A stretch of DNA of 64,000 nucleotides. It comes from CAZIKF01 sp964539825 (lineage in GTDB: Bacteria > Muiribacteriota > UBA6191). Within the stretch, counting starts at the first letter, position 1, and each line of letters opens with the position of its first letter. Made by a program: the position numbers and the translations under genes. Shown one piece after another: positions 11,001 through 23,000 of this stretch. The DNA lies in the NCBI GenBank assembly GCA_964539825.1, contig CAZIKF010000028.1, positions 1 to 64,000 of the forward strand. Direction: 5' to 3'. The notes under the pieces were generated by a model that did no database searches, was not told the origin of the DNA, and saw only the letters and a program-made list of their open reading frames with translations.

Positions 11001-14000
11001 AAAGTGGTAGGTTTGGAAAACCTGTTTCAAATCAGTGTCGGTAATGAGCATAGCTGTGCACTTGATCGCCTGGGCCAGGTTCATTGCTGGGGCAGGGGGA
11101 ACAATTTCAGACTCGGAAATGGTAGTTCTTCTCACCATTTCAAACCTGCTCCGGTAGGCCTTCCGGAGAGCGTGGTAGAACTCGATAGCGGCTCTGCTCA
11201 CAACTGCGCAAGAACCGAGCAGGGAACTGTTTACTGCTGGGGTCTCAACACTGATTTTCAGCTTGGAACCCAGGACACCAGTCAGCTGAATCCTGAACCA
11301 ACTGTGGGTGTTGAGCAGGCTAAGAGCATTGCCCTTGGGTCTAACCATAGCTGTGCTGTCTTACTCAATTCACAGCTAAGCTGCTGGGGACTGAACAGCA
11401 ATGGGCAGCTAGGTGATGGACTTCAAACACGAGGATTTCCCTCCAGAGTTCAAGATCTTACATCTGTCCATCGAGCCTTTGCAGGAAATGAACATACTTG
11501 CGCCTCGCTCACAGATGGGAGATTAGCCTGCTGGGGAAAGAGTAGTGCCGGTCAACTTGGAATAGGAAGCCTTGAGAATCGATCAACCCCCCATTTCCAT
11601 CCCGCTTTCAAAGAGACCGGTAACCTCCCGCCTATCGCTGACCTGGGACCCGACATTCAAAGTACCAGGGGAGATATCCCCCTTAACCTCTCTAGAAGCC
11701 GCGATCCCAATGGTGATACTCTTTCACCGAAATGGACTCTGCTCACCTCCCCTAACCAAAGTGTGGCGACGATCTCAAGTAAAGGCGTTCTTCAGACAGA
11801 TTTTGCTGGAACCTACGAGGTGCAGTTGGATCTCAGTGATGGAGAATTTCAGAGTTCAGATCTTATCAGAATCTATATTTCAGAGGACTCCCCGGTACAA
11901 AGATCGCCGGTACAGATCACAGCCTCCCAGGCTACATGTGTAGTCGGTCCTGAGGGAGAACTTGGCTGTTGGGGGGAGGGAAGTAGCGGAATGCTGGGCA
12001 ATGGTGATGAAAATGATCGCTCCTTTCCCGTTCCCGTCCAAACTGATGGAAAAGTTCGACAGGTATCGCTTGGAACTAACTTTGGATGCGCGGTCTTTAG
12101 GGATGGTAGTGCCAATTGCTGGGGAAATAACTCCAACTCTCAACTAGGGGACGGCACCTCTCAGAAACGCCTGCTACCAGTCACCGTTGCGAATCTTACT
12201 AAATTACGCCAGGTGAGCACCGGAGCATTTCATAGCTGTGCTCTCCATGCTGCAGGTACTGTTTCCTGTTGGGGCTTTGGAGGCTCAGGCAGGTTGGGGA
12301 ATGGTTTTAGCGCCTCATCTCCAACACCTGTAGAGGTACTGGATCTTGAAAGTGTTCGCCAGATTAACGGGGGCCTCGGCCATACTTGCGCGATGCTGCA
12401 GTCAGGAGAGGTTTATACCTGGGGACAGGGGTCGCAGGGTGGACTTGGAAACAATTCTTCCGAACATCAGAATCGTCCTGTGCCGGTAATTGGACTTCCC
12501 TCACCGGCCAGAACTCTGAGTTGTGGAGACAAATTCGGTTGCGCTCTCCTATCGGATGGGTCCATCTATTGCTGGGGTTCCGGCACCAATGGACGCACCG
12601 GCCAGGGAAACACCAATCACATCTTAACCGCATCAAAAGTTGAGACACTCCCAGTAATGGCCCAGGTCTCAACGGGACTCTCCCACGCTTGTGCTGTCTC
12701 TCAAGAGGGCGGTGTGTACTGCTGGGGACGTAATGACCACGGAGAATTGGGTATTGAACCCACCGGGGATCGCCTGGAACCGGTTCGTGCTCAACTCGAG
12801 GAGCCAGCACTAGGTATTGCGGTGGGAGATCATCATAGCTGTGCTGTAATAGAATCGGGTGAAATTCGCTGCTGGGGACGTGGATCAAATGGGGAATTAG
12901 GTCATGGACGAAATATTGAAATCCAACCGCAACCGCAAAAAATTCTCCGGCTGGGAGTAGGGGAACCCGTTCTTCTTGCTCGAATTTCTATTCCTGGTTC
13001 CCCCAATGCCGAAGAAATCCATCTGGATTCTAGCTATAGTATTCTCACGGAGAGCACCACCTACCTCTGGCAGATCCTATCTTCTCCAGCGAACTCAGAC
13101 TCGTCTCTCACACAGACCACATCCCCAGCTTCACAGCTTCACAATTCGCGCCCGGGAGACTACCGTATTGGATTAAGTCTTCAGGATGCTTCTCAAATCA
13201 GTACGGATACGATTGAGTTCAGAGTTCCCATCGTAGTGAACGCAGGTCCTAATCGAACCGTTGTCGCGGAAATGACGGTTCCTCTGGATGGCAGTGAAAG
13301 TACACAGCCTCAAAATTCAGACATCTCATATCTGTGGGAAATCCCCCAAAAACCTGCTGGCAGCACGGTGACTGTCCTCAGTCCCAATAGCCTTGTAACG
13401 ACCTTCCAGGCGGACACCCCGGGTTTTTATCAACTCAAACTCACGGCAGCAAAAGGAACCCAGCTACAAACCGACTCCTTTTGGGTTCAGGCCCTATCTT
13501 CAGATACGGCTGCCAGAAGACCCCTTGCAATGGATAGCTGGGATACGACCTGTGTGGTTTATGACACGGGAGAATTGGGTTGCTTCGGAGAGGGCGGTAG
13601 TGGACAGTTAGGGAGAGGCAGTACCGTAGATAGTACCATCGTGACACCGGTCTCGAATCTTACTGATTTCATACAAGTTGCTACAGGCGAGGATCACACT
13701 TGCGCGGTTGCGCAAAGGGGTAAAGTCTATTGTTGGGGAGATAACCACGCAGGACAATTGGGAGATGGGACCTCTACTCAGTCGCTGGTTCCCGTTACAG
13801 TACTAATGCCTCTACCAGCTCTTGAGGTAAAATCAGGAAGGGACTTTTCCTGTGCGCTGTCTCAAAACGGTAGAGTCTTCTGTTGGGGAGCGAACACAAA
13901 CTTTGAACTGGGCCTTGGTTATTCAGGAAACCAACAGACAGCCCAACCGGTTGCACTCGAGGAACCGGCTATTGAGATCACCGTAGGCTTAAGCCATGCC

Positions 14001-17000
14001 TGCGCCCTTGTGAAAGATGGACAGATCCGCTGCTGGGGTAAAGGAACCAAAGGGCAGTTAGGAAACGGTTCTATCCTAGTCTCACGCCATCCTGTGCCCA
14101 TTGAGGTAGAAGGTACCCGCTTTACCCAGGTCGATGCCGGTACAAATCACACCTGCGCTCTCAGTGAGTCTGGAAGAGTATGGTGTTGGGGAAACAACGC
14201 GAACTTCCAATTAGGCCATCTGGGCAGCTCAGACCAGCCTGTTCCTTCGATGATACCTGATCTAAAAGAGATTTTCAGAATCTCCATGGGCACCCTCCAT
14301 TCCTGCGCGATGGATCAATACGGATCAGCCTACTGCTGGGGAACCAACAGCTCTGGACAGCTAGGCAATGGAACCACACAGAATTCCGCGACCCCCAACA
14401 GAGTAGATACACTGGTGCCAGTGGCGGCGATTTCAGCAGGAAATCTACATTCTTGCGCGCTGCTTCAAAACGGTATGATCCAGTGCTGGGGCTCTCAAAG
14501 TTCGGGCAGATTCGGTAATGGACTGAGCTCCGGAACCTCCACAACCCCAGTTACAGCTTCTGGTTTTTTACCGTTAAGCTACCTACCACCAGTACCAAAA
14601 ATCTTCCCTTTTAGCCCAGTCTTCGGAGAGGTTGTGCTTGATGGTTCCAAAAGCCAGGATCCAAGATTCCTGGGCCTGGACTATTCCTGGAGTCTTGATG
14701 TTCTCCCAGGCGGCGCTTCCTCGGATTTGTCCAATCCAACCTCTTCCATTACGGGTAAACAAACCAATCTTTCCGGAACATATGGTCTGTCTCTTAGCGT
14801 AGATAATGGGACTGCGTCGAACACAAGAGAAATTAGTTTTGAAGTACCTCTTAAGGTGGAGATTGGCCGGAATCGCAGTGTTGGAGTCGATAATCCAGTT
14901 GAACTATATGCTTTCTCAATAGCCGATCCCCAGGGCGACCAACTGAGCTACAGCTGGAGTCTCAATTCCGTGCCACAGCAAAGCACTGCCCAACTTTCCA
15001 ATTCAGCTGGTACCACAAATTCTTTCATACCAGATGCTTCCGGGACCTACCAGGTTGAGGTTTCCGCGTTCATTTCCAATCAGAGTACTTCTGATTCAAT
15101 CCTGATCACAGCCGTAGCAACGGACCTACGACCAGCACCTGCTGTAGACATTGTGGCCGGAGAGTCCGATACGACCTGTGAGCTGCTGCAAAATGGTTCC
15201 GTGCGATGTTGGGGAATCGGGGAGAGAATAGGGGATGGAGATTCCCAGGATCGTGAGCACCCTACCGCCGTACTGAATATTTCCAGTGCCATTCAGCTCT
15301 CCAGCGGAACTCGTCACAATTGTGCCGTTCTTGAGGATGGCGGGGTGAATTGCTGGGGACATAATGGAAAGGGGAGGCTTGGAGATGGAACCAGTACGGA
15401 CTCCACCTCACCGGTGAGCGTGATCGATCTTCCCAGTGCGCTAAGAGTAGCGGCAGGAGATGATTTCACCTGCTCGATTGATCATGCAGGAAACGCCTGG
15501 TGCTGGGGCGGTAACGTCGATGGGCAGCTTGGCGATGGAAGCACCACAGATTCTCTCGAACCTGTCCGGGTTCAGAATCTGCCACCCGTTAAAGACATCA
15601 CAGCCTCAGAAGAGAACTCAGTGTGCGCTCTTTCTGTCGATGAATCCGTTTATTGTTGGGGATCTGGAAACTCAGGACAACTGGGCAACGGCAGCAGCTC
15701 AGACCTGAATCTCCCTGGTCCCGTACAGCTCCCGGGGGCCGGTGTCCAAAAGATTGCTCTTGGATTGAAGCTAGGTTGCGCCCTACACCATAGTGGAGAG
15801 GTCTCTTGCTGGGGAAATTCGACTTTTCTTGGTACTTCCCTTGTCACTGGCAATCTTCCCCAACTGGTCGAAGGATTGGATCAGATCATAGATATTGATG
15901 TCTCCACGCATAGCTGCGCGGTCAGATCCGATGGCGATTTGTTCTGCTGGGGTCAACATAACGACGTAGGACAACAAGGAACCGAAGATTTAATCAGTCG
16001 CCTGATTCCTACGAAAGTTCCCGGAATTAGAAACGTTTCCAAAGTCGCCGTAAGCCGATATCACACTTGCGCTCTTCTTCGTGACGGCCAGACCTGGTGT
16101 TTTGGAAAATACGGCTACAACCTGGCAAGAGCAGTAGGCTCGACCACACACTTCAGACCCACAGCAGGAGACAACCTCGGCCCCTCCTTCAACGCCTCCC
16201 CGGTAGCTTACACAGGTCCCGACCTCAATCTCGCCCTGGGAGTTATTCCTCTCGATGGAACGCTGTCGTTTGATCCTAACGCGGACCCTCTCAATTACAG
16301 TTGGGAGATTCTCTCCTCTCCTGCTCAAAGTTCAGCATCCATTACTCAAGAAACAGAGTCTAAGACCAATTTTGAGGCTGATATTGCGGGAACCTACCTG
16401 GTACAACTCAATTTAACTGACTCTTCGGGCAACACTGACTCCGATCAATTGAGCATCCAAGCCACCAATAGCTCCATTCCTGGAGTCATTTCCCTTTCCG
16501 CACGTTCAAGGGCCTGTGCCGCACTCAGCGATGGACAGGTGATTTGCTGGGGTCAGAACAGCAGACCCACCGGGCTCACACCGGGTTGGAAAACTCTGCC
16601 GGGAACTACCAAACAGGTGAGTGTGGGAAACTCGCATAGCTGTGCTCTTCAACAAAGCGGAGAAGTATGGTGCTGGAGGGATAATGCCAGGGGCAAATTA
16701 GGAGATGGAACCACCAACTCAAGAGAAAGCGCTGCTCCGGTAACCTCTATAAACAATGCTGTGGCCGTCTCGGCTGGAAATGATCATACCTGTGTACTGC
16801 TTAGCGATGGGAAAGTGCAGTGTTTTGGTACCGGATCAAGCGGAGAGATGGGAAATGGCCTCCTTGTGAGCACAAATTCAAATCCTACTTTTGTGAACAA
16901 TCTGAAAAACATTGTTCAGCTGAGTTCAGGGGAGCGTTTTTCCTGCGCCCTTGACGTGCAGGGAGTGGTCCGCTGCTGGGGCTATGGAGCGACTGGCAGA

Positions 17001-20000
17001 CTCGGACAGGGAAATTCCACGGCTACTAGAACACTACCCGTACTATCGGGGAATCCAAATGAACCTGTTGTGCAGATTTCCTCGGGGTTGAATCATAGCT
17101 GTGCTGTACAGCGTAATGGGCAGGTGCGGTGCTGGGGAAACAATGCCAATGGAAGACTGGGAAATGGAGCCCTGGTAAATTCTCTTGAGCCTGTAATTGT
17201 TCCTGGTCTGGTGGAAATGATCCAGGTGAGTACCGGACGAACACACACCTGCGCATTGCAGCGCAACGGTAATGTGTTTTGCTGGGGGAGCGGAGCCAAT
17301 GGGGAGTTAGGAAACGCTGATTTTAATGATCATCATCTACCTGTTCAAGTCCAAAACCTACCTCCGGCAAAACTAATTATCGCGGGTGATTACATTAGCT
17401 GTGCTCTGTCCGAAGATACACAGGTTTTCTGCTGGGGTAAGGGAGCTGATGGACAACTTGCCAGCGGTTTATTTTCAGATAGCTATCAGCCTCAATCCTC
17501 TACCATTCTACAAAGGGGCCACAATAATCTCCCACAAGTTAGCGCGGGTTTGGACTTCAACTCATACCCGGGTGTGATCCATATTCCCGGAATTGTTCTG
17601 GCACCTGGAAAAGATCAAACCCAGCTAGAATGGGAACTTCTTTCCCAACCGCCACTCTCTAAGGCTACTCTTAGCGCAGGAATTGACGCTCGAATTGAAC
17701 TCCGGGAGGCTATAGAAGGCACCTATGTACTACAATTGAAAGCCACTAATGGCTCCGGAATCGTCACAGACTCGGTGGTTATTGAGGTTGCTCCTGAAGA
17801 AAACGGGATTGTGGATTTCAGTGTTTGGAACCAGACCTGTGTACTAAGAATCGATGGCTCCCCGCATTGCTTTGGCAGCGGCTTCTTTGACACTTCCGGT
17901 AATCCATCCCAGCTTCCTGAAACAACCCTTGTGCAAATCTCCCGCGGCAGCGCTTTTTCCTGCGCGGTAGGAGAAGACGGAGGGGTTTATTGCTGGGGCG
18001 ATAACTCACAGGGGCAGCTAGGCGATGGAACCCGTAATACCAGTACTACACCTTACCAAACCCTTTCTCCACAGCAGATTCTTCAGGTCAGTGCGGGAGG
18101 ACAACACGCCTGTGCTATCAAGCATAGCGGTGAAGTTCTTTGCTGGGGAGCCAATGGATCCGGACAGCTCGGATCAGGGGACTATGTTCGAGCTACCTCA
18201 GCCGCTCTCGTACCTGGAATTCACAACGCGATACAGGTATCCGCCGGTGAGGCACACACCTGCGCGGTACTTGTTGACGGGGACCTTGCCTGCTGGGGAA
18301 AGGGATCATTCGGCCGGCTTGGAGTCGGCATGAGCAGCACCCCTTCCACCATGCCGGTTCCTGTCTACCCTCCCCTTGAAGAAGTGGTTCAGGTAAGCTG
18401 CGCCGATGAACATACCTGCGCTCGTACGCGCAGCGGGGAAGTCTATTGCTGGGGTAGAAACTCGGATGGAAGATTGGGTACTGGAAATCTCCAAAACCAG
18501 CCAGTCCCTACCAGGGTTATCCATCTCCCTGAGATTTCCCATATTAGTGCAGGAGGAAATCATACCTGTGCTATGAGCGCGACAAAGGAAGCATTGTGTT
18601 GGGGCCTGGGGAGTTCCGGTCAACTAGGAGTGGGAGATCTAAACAGCTCTAACATACCGCTCGCTGTTCATAATCTCTCCCCTGTTGGACTCATCGAAGC
18701 CGGGCAGGAATATACCTGTGCTCTACAGGGTGATGGTGTTCTGAAATGCTTCGGTACAGCTACCGACCAACGCCTGGGCAGCGGAATTTCCGGGATTTCC
18801 AACCTTCCTGTAGAAGCATCCCCATATCAACATGCTGCCAGTCTTCCACCTATAGCACACGCCGGGGTAGATCAAAGAGTCTCCCACGCAAGGTTAGATC
18901 CTACCCATCGCCCCGGATCAGTATTTTTAGATGCTTCCCAAAGCTATCATCCAGGAGGAACAACTCTCACGTATCAATGGACGCGAGTCGCCCCTTCCTC
19001 AGGAGCATCTACCCATATCAGCTCACCAGCTTCAGTGAGAACTGCAGTGTCCTGGCAGGAAGATGGTGTATACACCTTCAAACTCACTCTCAATGATGGT
19101 CAATCCCTCGCTACGGACGAAGTCACAATTCAATCCGATGACAGCCTCTTTGCACCGCCGGGACCTATCGCCTTAGACACCCACAGACATACCTGTATTG
19201 TGCTGGAGTCTGGGGAAATCAACTGCTTTGGACTGGGAAACAGCGGACAATTAGGAAATGGTCTTAATTTATCCATTCCCTCCCTGGTTAAAACATCCGC
19301 AACGAGATCAATTGTACAGGTAGCAACAGGGAATTCGCACACTTGTGCCGTTGACGAGACAGGCTTCCATGTTTCCTGCTGGGGAAATGGGTCCGCAGGC
19401 AGACTTGGACAGGGCGTAATCGCTTCCAGTCTTCTTCCTGTCGATGTAAATCCAGCCTTTGGTTTCCCGGTTCGCCAAATTAGTGCCGGAGATGAACACA
19501 CCTGTGTGCTGCTAGCCAATGAAGAAGTCCATTGCTGGGGACGTGGAACCTCCGGTCAGCTTGGCAATAGAGAACTTTCCAATCAGCAGAGCCCGGTTTT
19601 AGTGAAAAATCTCAACGGTACGCGAAAGATCTCCTCCGGGGGACTTTTTACCTGTGCTCTAAACCATGACGGGAGGATTTCCTGCTGGGGAACAAATTCC
19701 TACGGTGAACTAGGCGACGGTGGAGTCCACTCCTTTCGCAATTATGCCGCCCATGTAAGAGAGGACCTTAAGGCCAGGGATTTATCCTGCGGAAAGTCAT
19801 TTTGCTGCGCTCTCACTGTGGACGGTGAAGTTAAATGCTGGGGCAGGGGAAATAAAGGGCAACTTGGCGGTGGGCTTTCACTTTCCTCCTCAGCGGAACC
19901 TGTGAGGGTTCGGTGGCTTAATGGAGTCGATGAAATCAGCGCCGGTTCGGAACACGCATGCGCACGTAAGCAAGGCAGGGTTACTTGTTGGGGACGAGGA

Positions 20001-23000
20001 ACTGAAGGACAGCTTGGAACTGGAGGACTAAAAAATCACCTTACACCGGTTCAAGTTCACGGAATTGAAACGGCAGCAACGATCACTACCGGGGAGTCTC
20101 ATAGCTGTGCTCTCCTACAAAGCGGTGAAATCTATTGTTGGGGAGGCTCTGAAAACGGGGAATCAGGAACCGGAAATAGACAAAATCTTACACCCTCTAT
20201 CGTTAAGGGATTCCCAGCGGTTGCTAATACCGCTCCCATCGCCAGACTTGCTCCCATCCCAACCCTAAGAACAGCAGAATCTGTCAAACTTGACGCCCGA
20301 GATAGTTTTGATCCCAACTCCGACACACTCCTGGCACAGTGGAGCCTGAGTTCGGTTCCAGCAAACAGCCAGGCTACCATTACCCCATCAGCTGATTTAA
20401 GCGCGGAATTCATTCCGGATCTTCCCGGTTCCTACCTTGTTCATCTTATGGTGAGTGACGGTGAAAAGGCATCTTCAATCGTTCAGGAAATCACCGTCAC
20501 CAGTACCATTACACTAAAATCTGCACCCCTTGATCTGAGCGCTGATAAACATGCCTGTGCTGTGATGAGTAATGGAGAATTAATCTGCTGGGGAAAAGGG
20601 GATTCCGGGCAACTTGGAAATGGTTTTCACGACAATAGTTCTACTCCCGTCAGAGTCATAGGACTGGGTGAAGTGATCCAGGTGTCTGCTGGTGCCAGTC
20701 ATACTTGTGCCGTATCCAGGGATGGTACGGCCCATTGCTGGGGATCTAACAGCGGTGGAAAACTGGGTGACGGAACCTCTACAACGCGAACTACACCCGT
20801 AACGGTTTCCACAGTCGGAGAAACCCTGCGCGAGGTGAGTGTAGGTGAAACCCATTCCTGCGGTTTATCTTCAAACGGCAAGGTCTATTGCTGGGGCCGA
20901 GGTAGTTCCGGGCAAATCGGCAACAATTCAATTTTAGACAGTGCTCAACCAGCACTTGTGGAAGGCATCTCAGATGCGATCCAGGTCGCTGCGGGCGCTT
21001 ATCATAACTGCGCCCTGAGAGCCAATGGTACGGCAAGCTGCTGGGGATGGAACGGCACCGGGCAGTTAGGGATCCCAATCTCTATCCGCCAGTCTCAGAT
21101 ACCTACTACCGTGCCGGATCTTTCGGACGGCATCTCTATTCAGGCAGGCAACTATCACACCTGCGTCCTATTCAAGGATGGTGTCGTGGAATGCTTTGGA
21201 CACGTATCGCAGGGAATACTGGGAAATGGAAACCTGGTTTCGACCACCCACACTCTCCAGATGGTCCTCTCGGGAGAAAATTTCAAGCGCATCAGCTCAG
21301 GATTTGACCATAATTGCGCCCTCAACACCGATGGGGAGGCATTTTGTTTTGGAAACAATAATAATGGGCAATTAGGACTTGATGGTGAATTCTCGTCCTT
21401 CATTCCTCGGAGAGTGGAATCGGAGCGGATCTTTACAAGAATTGCAGCGGGAAGCCAATTTACATGCGCTCTGCAAAAACAGGGAAAAATCTTTTGTTGG
21501 GGGAGCAATCAATCCGGCGAACTGGGCTTTGGCTCCAAGTTAAACACCCGAGCGCCCGGTCTGTCTCTACCCCTCGACGGCGTTCAAAATACCCGTCCTG
21601 TAGCCCATGCCGGAAACGGAAGAAGGGTACAACTCGGAGTAGTAGAATTAAATGGATCCAGGAGCTATGACCCCAATGGCGATGCGCTTAGTTTTTCATG
21701 GACTATCCTTTCAAGTCCCGCTAACAGCGTTGCTCAGATCCTGTTTCCCAGTTCAGTTGAGACGGACCTGGCTGTGGATCTAGAAGGGGCTTATCACATT
21801 CGCCTTGAGGTTACGGACGGAGAACTTTTTGACCAGGATGACATTAGATTCGATGCATCCATTCTGACCAATAGTTCCAATGCATCCCTTGTTACTACAT
21901 CAAGATTATCTCCTTCCAAACAATCCACCCAGACTCCTAATCACCCCCCTGTAGCAGTCGCAGGGAATGATCTCAGGGCGTCTGTGGCATACCTGGATGG
22001 TTCACGAAGTATAGATCCGGAAGGCGAGCAACTGAATTTCCAGTGGAGCCTCTTGAATTCTGAGCTGTTTGAAGAAGCCGCTATACTTGATTCCTTCAAT
22101 AGTAAGGCTCGCTTCCAGGCCTTCCAACCAGGGACTTATCTTGTTGAGCTGCAAGTTTCAGATGGTGAATTCTTTTCAATAGACTCTTTGGAAATTGAGG
22201 TTCCTCCCCCCTCAGAAGTCCTTGAATTCTCTCTATCCTCCCATTCTTGTGCTCTCAGAGAAGATGGAAAAACTTTCTGCTGGGGGCCAGGTGCGAGAGG
22301 ACAGCTGGGTAATGGTCTAAAAATTGATCAATTGGTTCCCTCAGGTGTCCAGTTTAGTGGATTTTTTCAGCAAGTCTCAGTCGGAGCCTTGCATACTTGT
22401 GCCATCGATAACTATGCAGAGATCTGGTGCTGGGGAGAGAACATGTATGGGGCTCTTGGTACGGGAGACAGATTGTCTTCCCCAATACCAGTACCAGCAA
22501 GCCTGTCCCAGGGAGCTTTGCAGATCTCAGCCGGCCGTACCCATACTTGCGCTTTGCTTGAGGATAATACTCTTCATTGCTGGGGAGTGGTGAGTGCTGC
22601 AGAACCTGAGCCCTCCGCGATGCCCGCATCACCAATTCCCATGTATGGGACCGGCGCTTTTCAATCTATTCTATCCAGTCAAAACTATATTTGCGCTGAG
22701 CAGACATCGGGAGAACTGAACTGTTGGGACTCCATAGAACCAGGGATTCAACCTCGAGTTATCGACTCTTCTCCTAATCATGGAAAGCTCTTTGCGGGAA
22801 CCTCTGGAATCTGTTCTCTTGGTGAAAATGGTGCTGTTTCCTGCCTGGATCTTCAACTGGGTAAATGGGAAAATTCAACCACTCTTCCTGGAGCGGTGGA
22901 ACTGGCCATCGGCAGCGCTCACATTTGCGCAAGAACCCTGGATGGAAAGGTTTACTGCTTCGGCCAGGGTTCAAATTTTGAGCTAGGCCATGAAAACCTG